DNA of 14,006 nt from Euryarchaeota archaeon UBA439 (GCA_002497245.1 DANB01000026.1:1-14006), one strand, 5' to 3'. Counted from the first letter of the stretch, positions 1 to 7,615 are shown. The notes: a model not told the origin generated them from the sequence alone. Translations and numbers: made by a program.

Positions 1-1022
1 ACAAAGTGCCAGTAAAGACCGAAGTATTCGATAGATACTGCATTCTCTGGAGTGTAACCACCTTTCCAAGCTTTGAAAGTCATGTAGGTTAATCCCACAA
101 TTCCTCCAAAGACGTGAACACCGTGTGTTCCTGTTGTGACATAGAAAGTAGATGACCCGACACTAATGTCGGCAAGCATTGTGGCACCAGTTTCTTCATC
201 AACCCAATTATGGTGATGATAATGATCGGCATTAATCGTGTATCCTTCCGCTACAAGCGATTTAATATCATGTTCGTGAATACCTAGGAAACTAATTTCC
301 GGTACATAGAACCCAATAAACCATTCAACCATCTTAAGAGTCAAGAAAATTATAGCTAACAGCCATGTACTTGCTAAATATCTAGTTACAAGTTTTCTTC
401 TCCTTTCTTCATCAATTTCTCCTACTGGTTTACTAGCGTATCTCAGTGCTTGAACTATTGTAAATGAAGATACAATTAGAGCAAATGTGTTAATTGCACC
501 AGGAGCAATATGCCACCATGAAGATGCGATTAAGTGACTCGCTGGTTCAAAGCAAATTAAAGCCTCACCAGTTTCAAGAGTATATCCTTGCTCTACCCAA
601 AGCCCTTCCTCAAACACTGTTTCACAGTTTCGAATTCCCGTCCTATATCTAATATAAGTACTGAAAAGAGATGTGAAAACCATCATTTCTGACATTAAGA
701 ATACCCACATTCCAACTTTACGAATTTGAATATTTTTGAATGGAGTTCCAGTTGCCATAGGTTCATATGTTCCATCAAAAGACAAATCTTGTCTCCACCA
801 GATTATTAATCCGAATAGAACTACTAGTAGTCCAACCATCACCATAGGTATGTGACTAGCATCAACAACATCGTTGGAGAAAGCACTTGCCAGCATGAAC
901 AAAAATATTCCAAATCCAATACTCATCATTAATGGTGCCCATGAATTGTGTGGTGCTCCATGATCCCAGTGGTGGGGTCCCCATGCGCTTGGGTGATGAT
1001 GGTCATCGTGCTGTCCGCTCAA
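1..1022 (-). CDS. coxC: Cytochrome c oxidase subunit III (partial, C-terminus beyond window)
   Basis: Integral membrane subunit of the haem-copper terminal oxidase, which stabilises subunit I and its proton uptake. My reverse-strand reading of the sampled segments is open to the window edge, giving 340 full codons. It contains the family glutamate in FLMSEMMVF (E112), SSWWHIAPGAINTFAL, and near the edge GTHGVHVFGG and LYWHFV, which lies close to the usual C-terminus, so only a short tail should be missing. The start is a TTG at 1022 that overlaps the subunit I stop as TTGA. It is chosen because a GAGGAGGGAGGG stretch (1025-1036) sits just upstream, and because this frame continues directly into the protein. 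The first 28 residues hold eight histidines, and a later loop has a second cluster (DHYHHHNW). A loop after the second conserved block carries two cysteines. The family call is secure; the TTG start is likely but not proven. Confidence 0.93.
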   Translation of the reverse strand, partial: MSGQHDDHHHPSAWGPHHWDHGAPHNSWAPLMMSIGFGIFLFMLASAFSNDVVDASHIPMVMVGLLVVLFGLIIWWRQDLSFDGTYEPMATGTPFKNIQIRKVGMWVFLMSEMMVFTSLFSTYIRYRTGIRNCETVFEEGLWVEQGYTLETGEALICFEPASHLIASSWWHIAPGAINTFALIVSSFTIVQALRYASKPVGEIDEERRRKLVTRYLASTWLLAIIFLTLKMVEWFIGFYVPEISFLGIHEHDIKSLVAEGYTINADHYHHHNWVDEETGATMLADISVGSSTFYVTTGTHGVHVFGGIVGLTYMTFKAWKGGYTPENAVSIEYFGLYWHF

Positions 1023-3394
1023 TTCCCTCCCTCCTCTTTATCTGCAACCATGAGTCTATTGAACCATTCTGCAAGTTTACCTGGCTCATTTGCTATGTGT
1101 TCATTAGCATCTCTTAGAACAGGCAAGTCATGCCATTCTCCGTCTTCAAATCTGCCAAAAGAAGGAGTAGGTGGCGGAGATTCTGTCATCCATTCAAACG
1201 ACCATCCACCCCATGGATCTGCTGGAGCGTCTTTACCTCTAATTACTGATATAATTACATTAATAATTAACAAGAAGTTACTGAAGAAGAATAATACGGC
1301 AGAGACTGTGATGAACATATTCCAACCAGCAGCTTCTGGAGGAAGTGCCCCTATTACTGCCTCAGTAATTACTTCACCATCAACTCCTCTTACTTCATCA
1401 ACTGATATGAAGTATGTGTGATGTCTTCGAGCCATACCCCAAACACCTAGTCTGTGCATAGGCCAGAATACTCCATTATAAGTTATGAAAGCAGTTAGGA
1501 AATGTAAAACTCCAAGTCTTTCATCTAGCATTTTACCAGTCATCTTCGGGAACCAATAATAGACTCCACAGAACAGTCCAAAGACAGTTCCTCCGACCAA
1601 AACGTAGTGGAAGTGAGCGACTACGAAGTATGATTCATGGAAATGTAAATCCATAGCCATACTCGGGAAGAACATACCTGAAATCCCTCCCAGTGTGAAG
1701 GTAACCAAGAATCCTAATGCCCAAAGTGTATGTGTTCTGTACACTAAGGAACCACCATTCATTGTCATTAGCCAGTTGAATATCTTGATTCCAGTCGGAA
1801 CAGCAACAAGCATCGTAGTTAACATTGTTACAAATCTAAGTGTTGGGTCCATTCCAGAAGTGAACATGTGGTGTCCATAAACAATAAACGACACAACTCC
1901 GATTCCTGCCATTGCATAGACCATTGAGCGATATCCAAATACTGAGCGTCTAGCACTGGTTGCAATCACTTCTGATATAATTCCAAAAGCAGGAACAATC
2001 ACAACGTAAACCTCAGGATGTCCGAAATACCAGAATAGGTGACTCCAAAGTAAAGGATCACCTCCTGATGCTGCATCATAAAAGGCAGTTCCAATTACTC
2101 TATCTAAGTAAACTTGTATCAGTCCTACTCCGAAAGCTGGAATTGATAAGAACAGCATAAGGTTTGCAATTAGAATAGACCAAGTAAACAAAGGCATATG
2201 CATCCAACCCATTCCCTCTGCTCGCATTACTGCTATTGTAGTTAGGAAGTTGATACCAGTTAGTGTTGAAGATGCAACGAGTAATATCTGACCAGCAACC
2301 CACATAGTAGTTCCTGAATGAGCAGTTTCGCTAACGATGTAAGGTGCATAACCTGTCCAACCCGTGTCAGCTCCTGTACCAGTAAATACTCCTGTGAATA
2401 TAAGCAGGGCTCCAACAGGTTGTAACCAGAAACTCATTGCATTTAGTCTTGGGAAAGCAAGGTCGGGAGCCCCAATTTGTAGCGGAACCATCCAATTAGC
2501 TGCTCCGTTAATTAGGGGCATTGCCGCCAAGAATATCATTGTGGTTCCGTGTAGTGTGAAGAATTGGTTATACTGATCTTGAGTTAAGAAATCATTTCCT
2601 GGCTCCATTAATTGTATTCTAATTAGTATAGCCATTATTCCTCCTATTCCAAGGAAAAAGAAACCCGCTAAGAAATACAATGTTCCAACTCTTTTATGGT
2701 CTGTTGTAGTTAACCAACCTGCAACCCACGGTGCGAAGTTTTCCCAATCAAACGATTCTGGATTATTTTGGTAGAATATGAATGTAAGAACCATTAATAA
2801 TAGCACAAAACTAACTATGATTAACGTCGTTAATACAGTGTATGGATTTGCTTGTTCTAGTATAACAGTAGGTGAAGCAACTTGTATACTTAGTCGATTC
2901 CATTCATCTCCACTTGTACCACCTTCAGAACTTCCTGCATTACCATTTACAGAATTAGCATGAAGAATAAATTCTACATTTCTATCATTTGCTGGGGCAA
3001 TCCAGTCAACAGTCCACATTGTTTGATCATTACCAGCATCAGTGTGAGAAACTTCATTTGGATTCCATGATTGAACTGATGCATCGCTAGGAGTAATCTC
3101 TCCGTCACTTACCCATAGGTTGAATCCTCCTTGGTTGATATTAGATGGGTCTGCAGGTCCTCCGGTGAAACCAATTGTTAGAGTGTAAACTTCTGAATAG
3201 TTGTATGTTTCTGGTAATCCCTCTAATATTGGAACCACAGAATCACTGACAACAGCACCGTGACAATTACATCCTGAGTCTTTAACTCCAGCAACTCCGG
3301 TTGGTAAAGAAGTAGCCGAAGGAACTGCTACCATACCTAATAGAAGTACTACAAAGATTACTAGAGTCCTAGAGGCTATTTTTTCCTTGTTCAT
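1019..3394 (-). CDS. coxA: Cytochrome c oxidase subunit I with an N-terminal extracytoplasmic Reeler-like domain
   Basis: Catalytic subunit that reduces oxygen to water at a haem-CuB centre and pumps protons. The 791-aa product is far longer than the usual 520-600 aa. Residues 1-29 look like a signal peptide. Residues 40-173 form an extracytoplasmic domain with GCNCHG (41-46), QGGFNLWVS and GDEWNRL, resembling choice-of-anchor V/Reeler domains. Residues 187-208 are an extra membrane helix, and the oxidase core starts near TTDHKRVG (230-237). Core ligands are visible: H282 (haem a), H459 and Y463 in GHPEVY, H508/H509, H594 (haem a3) and H596 (haem a). D311, N318, E461 and K537 fit the D and K proton channels of an A1-type enzyme. 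The ATG at 3394 is preferred over the upstream TTG at 3412 because GAGGTG lies 5 bases ahead. It follows subunit II by 14 bp and overlaps subunit III by 4 bp. Confidence 0.95.
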   Translation of the reverse strand: MNKEKIASRTLVIFVVLLLGMVAVPSATSLPTGVAGVKDSGCNCHGAVVSDSVVPILEGLPETYNYSEVYTLTIGFTGGPADPSNINQGGFNLWVSDGEITPSDASVQSWNPNEVSHTDAGNDQTMWTVDWIAPANDRNVEFILHANSVNGNAGSSEGGTSGDEWNRLSIQVASPTVILEQANPYTVLTTLIIVSFVLLLMVLTFIFYQNNPESFDWENFAPWVAGWLTTTDHKRVGTLYFLAGFFFLGIGGIMAILIRIQLMEPGNDFLTQDQYNQFFTLHGTTMIFLAAMPLINGAANWMVPLQIGAPDLAFPRLNAMSFWLQPVGALLIFTGVFTGTGADTGWTGYAPYIVSETAHSGTTMWVAGQILLVASSTLTGINFLTTIAVMRAEGMGWMHMPLFTWSILIANLMLFLSIPAFGVGLIQVYLDRVIGTAFYDAASGGDPLLWSHLFWYFGHPEVYVVIVPAFGIISEVIATSARRSVFGYRSMVYAMAGIGVVSFIVYGHHMFTSGMDPTLRFVTMLTTMLVAVPTGIKIFNWLMTMNGGSLVYRTHTLWALGFLVTFTLGGISGMFFPSMAMDLHFHESYFVVAHFHYVLVGGTVFGLFCGVYYWFPKMTGKMLDERLGVLHFLTAFITYNGVFWPMHRLGVWGMARRHHTYFISVDEVRGVDGEVITEAVIGALPPEAAGWNMFITVSAVLFFFSNFLLIINVIISVIRGKDAPADPWGGWSFEWMTESPPPTPSFGRFEDGEWHDLPVLRDANEHIANEPGKLAEWFNRLMVADKEEGGN
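1025..1036 (-). promoter_or_regulatory. Strong Shine-Dalgarno for the TTG start of subunit III
   Basis: On the minus strand the last codons of subunit I read GAGGAGGGAGGG, ending two bases before the TTG. Two GGAGG-like registers are possible, with spacers of about 2 or 8 bases. This purine tract decides the start and suggests that subunit III is translated by coupling to subunit I. An ATG-ATG pair 31 codons later is the alternative start, but it lacks such a site and would sit right at the first membrane helix. Confidence 0.7.
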
Positions 3395-3399
3395 TCTTT

Positions 3400-3405
3400 C
3401 ACCTC
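3400..3405 (-). promoter_or_regulatory. Shine-Dalgarno selecting the ATG start of subunit I
   Basis: GAGGTG on the minus strand lies five bases before the ATG at 3394. This favours that start over the in-frame TTG at 3412, which overlaps the subunit II stop. The choice also leaves a clean signal peptide beginning MNKEKIASRT. Confidence 0.65.
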
Positions 3406-3408
3406 TAA

Positions 3409-4164
3409 TCAACTATGTACCGAAACAACTGCAGCCATTACCGAATGTGCATCTCCACAATACTCAGTGCATAGAATTAGTGAATCGCCAACCTCAGTCA
3501 TTGGCAACCACATGGTAGTTTTTTGATTTTGAAGCACGTCTTCTTTGGTGCTTAGTTGTAAGAACCATGGTGCATGAGTCACATCTTCTGATTCCATTAC
3601 TAGTAAGTATGTTTCACCTGCTTTGAGGTTAATTACAGGTTGCATTCCATAACCTTCAACCATTTGACTAGAGACCGCACACAAGTCAGCACTTAGATTG
3701 TAATCTCTCTGACTAAATTCACTATTTACAGTAGGATTACATTCGAATGACCAAAACCACTGCTGCCCTGTTAATTCAATTACGTGGTAGCATTCAGAAT
3801 TTACAAATCCTGTATCTTCGTAGAATATATTGTTTGAAGACTGACCTTCTAAACATTCATCTCCTCTTGCTTCGCTACCAGGTGCTGACCAAACGTGATC
3901 TAATGGAGCCCATGAAATGTAAGTCAAGTAAATAATTAGTAAAAACGGCAATACAGTCCAAGCAACTTCTAGTTTCAAATTATCATTATGTCTTGGAAAC
4001 ACTCCGACCGTTAAATCATCCACATTATCCGCTTTTTCGCCATCATTGGACCTATATGCAAATGAATGATGATATAGCCAACCGAAGGTAATCACTCCGA
4101 CTAGCAAAGACCAAAGAATATACTCGTCCCAAAGGACGTTAAACAGAGGAGACGTCACAGCCAT
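3409..4164 (-). CDS. coxB: Cytochrome c oxidase subunit II (CuA subunit)
   Basis: Accepts electrons from a soluble donor at a binuclear CuA centre and passes them to subunit I. The 251-aa protein has two membrane helices (about 15-33 and 66-86) and then a cupredoxin domain outside the membrane. The aromatic entry segment GQQWFWSFE is at 133-141. CuA ligands are complete: H197 in VTHAPWF, then C232, E234, C236, H240 and M243 in CTEYCGDAHSVM. No signal peptide or lipobox is seen. Four further cysteines (104, 125, 142, 162) lie in loops of the outer domain and could form disulfides. It is the first gene of the operon. The ATG at 4164 has no clear Shine-Dalgarno, so a short or structured leader is likely. 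The electron donor is not encoded in the window; in this group small blue copper proteins are plausible donors (inference). Confidence 0.96.
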   Translation of the reverse strand: MAVTSPLFNVLWDEYILWSLLVGVITFGWLYHHSFAYRSNDGEKADNVDDLTVGVFPRHNDNLKLEVAWTVLPFLLIIYLTYISWAPLDHVWSAPGSEARGDECLEGQSSNNIFYEDTGFVNSECYHVIELTGQQWFWSFECNPTVNSEFSQRDYNLSADLCAVSSQMVEGYGMQPVINLKAGETYLLVMESEDVTHAPWFLQLSTKEDVLQNQKTTMWLPMTEVGDSLILCTEYCGDAHSVMAAVVSVHS

Positions 4165-4356
4165 GGGTATCTCGTTTCAATGGGAATGAAACCCACTCAT
4201 AAGTGTCGCGGATAACATACCTTACTTGACTGCTAGAAACTATCTTAAGAATAACTTCTAAACTAGCTTTGTTTAGGAACTGATGAAATGAAATTTCGCC
4301 TTCTATCCAAACTCAAATTTCTATCTTTCTTCTTTCGATTTTTATAGGTGCTAATA
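4165..4356. promoter_or_regulatory. Divergent control region between the oxidase operon and the Toprim gene
   Basis: A 192-bp non-coding gap separates two outward-facing genes. On the minus strand CTTATGAG, about 31 bases before the subunit II ATG, is a weak TATA-like candidate. On the plus strand TTTTTATA (4339-4346) is the best A/T box, but it lies too near the Toprim start for a normal leader. AGGTG (4346-4350) then serves as that gene's likely ribosome site. The promoter assignments are weak; the presence of a divergent control region is firm. Confidence 0.5.
4174..4192. repeat. Inverted repeat in the oxidase operon leader
   Basis: GTTTCA (4174-4179) and TGAAAC (4187-4192) are perfect 6-base arms around a 7-base spacer, ending 10 bases before the subunit II ATG. 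This could be an operator or an RNA hairpin near the start codon. It occurs once, so it is not part of a CRISPR array. Short arms like these can occur by chance. Confidence 0.4.
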
Positions 4357-4827
4357 ATGGTCCGCAAAAAAAAACTTAGTATGAGAGAAGAAAGATTTCA
4401 TCTTGTTGCTAAAGCAATTAAAGAATCAATAAATCGCAATTTACCAATAGAGGAAGGGGGATTTAATTGCCCTATTCTTGTGGAAGGAATTAATGATGTA
4501 AAGTGCCTTAGATTATTAGGATTTTTAGGTATCATTGAAACAGTAAACAAGGGATGGGATAGACCAAGAATGATAGCATATCTGCATGAGACCTATGGTT
4601 CTAAATTAGCCATGGATGGACTGCCCAGAATTATTTTACTGATGGATTGGGATAGAACTGGAGATGTTCTCCAAAAATCTTTTACAAATCGTTTAAATTC
4701 TATGGATATAAAAATAGATCATAGTTTACGAGATACCCTATCGAGACAACTCAAATCTGAATGTAAAACAGTGGAGTCAATGAGTAGTTTCTCAGAACTA
4801 TTATTAGACCTTATTTCTCAGATCTAG
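4357..4827 (+). CDS. Small stand-alone Toprim-domain protein
   Basis: Probable nucleic-acid enzyme or binding protein of the small archaeal Toprim type, similar in layout to UPF0292 or RNase M5-like proteins; its true substrate is unknown. The 156-aa product has a short basic start (MVRKKKLSMREER) and the Toprim glutamate at E43 in PILVEGINDVKCLRLLG. The DxD motif is D97/D99 in IILLMDWDRTGD. These acidic residues bind magnesium in the family. The last 40 residues look helical and are not assigned. The ATG at 4357 is chosen over a GTG three codons earlier because AGGTG sits six bases ahead of it. It converges on the Lrp gene with a 4-bp gap. The Toprim fold is well supported by motifs; a UPF0292 identity is from memory. 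Confidence 0.8.
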   Translation: MVRKKKLSMREERFHLVAKAIKESINRNLPIEEGGFNCPILVEGINDVKCLRLLGFLGIIETVNKGWDRPRMIAYLHETYGSKLAMDGLPRIILLMDWDRTGDVLQKSFTNRLNSMDIKIDHSLRDTLSRQLKSECKTVESMSSFSELLLDLISQI

Positions 4828-4831
4828 TAAT

Positions 4832-5278
4832 TTATTCTGGTAGCGATGCGGTACTCTCTTTTACAGTATTAAGAACTAGATGAGTAATTGATCTTTCTAC
4901 CCCATCAATAGATAGAACATTTTTAGATAAATCGTCGAGATCTTTCCTATTTTTTGCTCTAGCAATCACCATCGAATCAAAATCTCCAGTTACATCATAT
5001 ACTCCGTGAACTCTAGAATCCTTAGCAATCCTTTCTTGAATCTCTATCAATCTACCTTTTTGTATCCTTAGCCCAATTACTACATTTAATTCCCATCCTA
5101 TTTTATCAGGATCAAGAATAACAGAATACCCCTTAATCACACCATTTTTTTCCATTCTTTTGACCCTATTTGATACAGTTCCAAGAGATACGTCTACAAG
5201 TTCAGAGATTTTCCTCAATGAAGTCCTAGCATCATTTTCTAAAACCTTAATTATTTTTTTATCAATATCATCCAACAA
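4832..5278 (-). CDS. Lrp/AsnC family transcription regulator
   Basis: DNA-binding regulator that usually senses amino acids or related small molecules and acts as dimers or octamers. The 148-aa length is typical. Residues 1-60 are the winged helix-turn-helix domain (LDDIDKKIIKVLENDARTS, then LRKISELVDVSLGTVSNRVKRMEKNGVIKGY). Residues 65-140 are the RAM effector domain with the usual GDFDSMVIA segment. The start is a TTG at 5278: an in-frame stop lies four codons upstream and no ATG is available before the first helix. GAAGTGA just ahead is a possible weak ribosome site. It lies 88 bp downstream of the methyltransferase on the same strand and probably has its own promoter. Its targets cannot be read from the sequence; autoregulation is common in the family. 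Confidence 0.92.
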   Translation of the reverse strand: MLDDIDKKIIKVLENDARTSLRKISELVDVSLGTVSNRVKRMEKNGVIKGYSVILDPDKIGWELNVVIGLRIQKGRLIEIQERIAKDSRVHGVYDVTGDFDSMVIARAKNRKDLDDLSKNVLSIDGVERSITHLVLNTVKESTASLPE

Positions 5279-5366
5279 GTAATCACTTCATGTTGCCTAT
5301 TAGCGACAGGCTATTGAACATATGCTAGATAATAATGTATTTTTTTATTCAAACGTATAATTTAGT
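5279..5366 (-). promoter_or_regulatory. Probable promoter/operator region of the Lrp gene
   Basis: An 88-bp gap upstream of the TTG. On the minus strand it holds an A/T block (AATAAAAAAATACATTATTA) suitable as a TATA region. Nearer the gene lies an imperfect dyad in which ATGTT and AGCCT are mirrored by AGGC and AACAT around TAGCGACA. Lrp-type proteins often bind such imperfect dyads in front of their own genes, so self-regulation is a reasonable inference. Confidence 0.35.
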
Positions 5367-7022
5367 CTATTCTTCTTCGATTTTGAGTATTATTGGAAGT
5401 TTTCTTTTTGCTCTTAGAATCCTTCTTTCTTGCTCAGAAATCATCAGAGATACTCTACCTCCAATCCAGACAGGTAGGCAAATATCTTCATTCTCTTCTA
5501 CTAGAATGTGCCCCCCTCTTATTTTATCCAATTCAAGATCTATTTCATAAGCCGGAGGCTCCAATCCACTCAACAATTCATCTATAACTTGGGTACTCAC
5601 CATCGATTTTCCGTGTTTGATATTTTTTACCATTCTCGGTGCCGCTTTACCAACAATTCTTTCTAATTTCCCGTCTTGTAATTTTACACTAATAAGTCCT
5701 AAGTGTATCACTCTCAGCGGCCTCCACCTTTTTCCTGGAATAAATGTCCGCCCACTTCTTTTACTTCTATCCGATTTCCAAATTTCTTTTGCTTTAGGAG
5801 TTGACCAGAGTATACTTTTTCCTCTTATCCAAAGATTTTTCTCATTCCAACCAAGAGTATTCAATATCATTTCTTCTGTTTCAGAACTTATTGGCTGTGG
5901 AAAATTATCTTCATCAGGTTTTACTTTTTCCGGTTCAATAAATCTATCATAATCTACATTTTCCTCATTATAATCTTCTGATTTTTCTAAAATAGCGACA
6001 AAGAATCCCCCTGCCTCCACATCATCATTCCAAATTCTTAAACATTTTTTTAATTCTTTTTTGATACTATTTTTAGTTGGAGCCAACATCGAACTAACAG
6101 CTTCCGATTGTTTTGAAATCCTCCCTAAATCATCTAGCTGAGGCCAGTCAGTCATTCCACTCCTACCCGGTATATCGGCTAATATATCTGAAACAGGAAT
6201 CAATGAGATCCCCTCATCAGATCTTAAAATTTCAGAAATTACTGCTTCATTCTCTATAGGATCTAGAGAGCACGTTGAGTATACAATTCTTCCACCTGGT
6301 TTAGTTAGATTAATCGCTTTAACCAATAATTCCAACTGCAATTTATGCAATGACTTTCCACCGGATGGTAACCATTTTTCCCAAACATCAGGATTTTTCC
6401 TAGTTGTTGCCGAACCAGTACATGGAGCATCTACAAGTATTTTATCAAATCCAGTTTTCGGAACTTTGGGGATAAATCTACCATCATGATGCGTAATCAT
6501 CGGAGTAATTGAACCATGCCTCTTAGTATTAGCAACGAGAGTATTAATCCTGCTACTTGCGATATCATTTGCCATCACAATCCCCCTTCCTTCCAAATGT
6601 TCTGCAATTTGCGTAGTCTTTGACCCAGGGCTCGCACACATATCCAATACCAAATCTCCGGGTTTTGCGTCTAAAGCAATAGCTGGAATCATTGAAACAG
6701 CCTCTTGCCGAGTTAATCTTCCAGTTTCATGAAGTGCGGATAAAATAGTTTTCACTTTTCCTTCCGCTTTCCCTCTAGGGAACGGTAGAGTCCATGCACT
6801 TCCAACTCCAGTAAACCATTCAATCTTCACTGCCCCAATTTCTTGAAGCCAATTTTCGACCCACTCAATATCTTCTCTAAGCGGATTAACCCTTACGGTT
6901 TCATTTAACCTATCAATAGAGTATTCAAGCCATTTCTCAGGTTCTTCTCTCCAATTACTAACCGCCTTTAACAGAACACTATCCGCCGCAATGGTTTCCC
7001 ATGAGCGCTCGTCTAGGTTCAT
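5367..7022 (-). CDS. NSUN2/Trm4-like RNA cytosine-5 methyltransferase
   Basis: Uses S-adenosylmethionine to methylate cytosine C5 in RNA, probably tRNA. The 551-aa protein has the SAM-binding motif LDMCASPGSKTTQ (126-138), motif IV DAPCTGSAT (C201) and the catalytic YSTCSLDPIENEAV (C251). RKNPDVWEKW (208-217) and LRIWNDDVEAGGFFVAILEK (328-347) match the NSUN2/Trm4 pattern rather than bacterial RsmB/RsmF. The C-terminal 170 residues (380-551) also parallel NSUN2: GWNEKNLWIRG (391-401), RPLRVIHLGLISVK, and the end block ICLPVWIGGRVSLMISEQER. That region may be a PUA-like RNA-binding domain. Many archaeal homologues stop after the catalytic domain, so this length is notable. The ATG at 7022 has GGAG close ahead. 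The NSUN2 comparison is from memory; the family call is secure, the tRNA substrate is inferred. Confidence 0.9.
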   Translation of the reverse strand: MNLDERSWETIAADSVLLKAVSNWREEPEKWLEYSIDRLNETVRVNPLREDIEWVENWLQEIGAVKIEWFTGVGSAWTLPFPRGKAEGKVKTILSALHETGRLTRQEAVSMIPAIALDAKPGDLVLDMCASPGSKTTQIAEHLEGRGIVMANDIASSRINTLVANTKRHGSITPMITHHDGRFIPKVPKTGFDKILVDAPCTGSATTRKNPDVWEKWLPSGGKSLHKLQLELLVKAINLTKPGGRIVYSTCSLDPIENEAVISEILRSDEGISLIPVSDILADIPGRSGMTDWPQLDDLGRISKQSEAVSSMLAPTKNSIKKELKKCLRIWNDDVEAGGFFVAILEKSEDYNEENVDYDRFIEPEKVKPDEDNFPQPISSETEEMILNTLGWNEKNLWIRGKSILWSTPKAKEIWKSDRSKRSGRTFIPGKRWRPLRVIHLGLISVKLQDGKLERIVGKAAPRMVKNIKHGKSMVSTQVIDELLSGLEPPAYEIDLELDKIRGGHILVEENEDICLPVWIGGRVSLMISEQERRILRAKRKLPIILKIEEE

Positions 7023-7076
7023 ACTCCGACGGTTAACTAATCACCAATGAATCAAACGGATTAGAGTTGTTGACAA

Positions 7077-7105
7077 TTTTTATCTCCGTTAACTTATTTT
7101 TATCT
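7077..7105. promoter_or_regulatory. Direct repeat TTTTTATCT x2, likely tandem TATA region of the methyltransferase
   Basis: TTTTTATCT occurs at 7077-7085 and 7097-7105, exactly 20 bp apart, in the 171-bp divergent gap (7023-7193). On the minus strand these read AGATAAAAA and suit TATA boxes for the methyltransferase about 55-80 bases downstream. Two GTTAAC palindromes (7032-7037 and 7088-7093) lie in the same gap, one of them between the repeats. For the plus-strand gene, TAGTTATA (7141-7148) is a separate TATA candidate about 46 bases before its ATG. Confidence 0.4.
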
Positions 7106-7193
7106 GAAAAACCGTTGTCGAGACTTTTCTTCACCAATAATAGTTATACCCTCAAACAAACCCTCACAGGTTGCGGTAGTTTCCGCATTTGGG

Positions 7194-7556
7194 ATGCACA
7201 TGACTAGACTAAGACGACGTATAGCAAAAGAAACAGGAGAACCGATTAGAACTGACAAAGGAGGGGCTTCAAGAAAATTAGAAGAATTATTGCAACGAGC
7301 TCGGATGAATGGTGCCAAACAAGGACCTTTAGTTCCAGTTGAAGCACTAATTAATGTTGAAAGAGATGAGTGGATTTGGCAAGTAGTAGACAAAAGAGTT
7401 CTCGATGCATTAAGCCATAGATTGATTTTCCAATCAGATACTGGTTCACGTCGAGAGATATTAATGACTATGGGATTAGAAACTGCAATGGATGCCGCTT
7501 CATGTATTGTTGAACTAGATGGTGGATGTGTCTTAATTGAGACTTTAGACCCCTGA
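7194..7556 (+). CDS. Unrecognised 120-aa protein upstream of Sec61-beta
   Basis: I do not recognise the family. The N-terminal third is basic and helical (MTRLRRRIAKETGEP, then GGASRKLEELLQRARMNGAKQG), followed by a mixed region PLVPVEALINVERDEWIWQVVDKRVLDALSHRLIF and a hydrophobic end ASCIVELDGGCVLIETL. No signal peptide, membrane helix or catalytic motif is evident, so it is probably soluble and may bind nucleic acid. ATG codons at 7194 and 7200 are both possible; neither has a Shine-Dalgarno. It is preferred over the longer opposite-strand frame (7100-7600), which is a Ser/Thr-rich shadow with no protein-like pattern. The next gene, Sec61-beta, starts 86 bp later on the same strand, apparently from its own promoter. 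Confidence 0.7.
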   Translation: MHMTRLRRRIAKETGEPIRTDKGGASRKLEELLQRARMNGAKQGPLVPVEALINVERDEWIWQVVDKRVLDALSHRLIFQSDTGSRREILMTMGLETAMDAASCIVELDGGCVLIETLDP

Positions 7557-7615
7557 AAAGACATTTTTTGAAATATTTTTCTTAATTTTGTAGAATTCAC
7601 TGATTCGCGGCGTTG

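Noticed and set aside
948..1421. 157-aa plus-strand frame opposite the end of oxidase subunit I
   Set aside because: It overlaps a secure gene and its translation is Ser/Pro-rich without domain pattern; it is a shadow of the coding strand.
4174..4192. A CRISPR repeat, because of the GTTTCA...TGAAAC ends
   Set aside because: There is one copy only, no spacer array and no cas gene in the window.
7100..7600. 166-aa minus-strand frame opposite the 120-aa gene
   Set aside because: Although longer, it is Ser/Thr/Ile-rich in the way antisense frames are, while the plus frame has normal charge patterning and helices.
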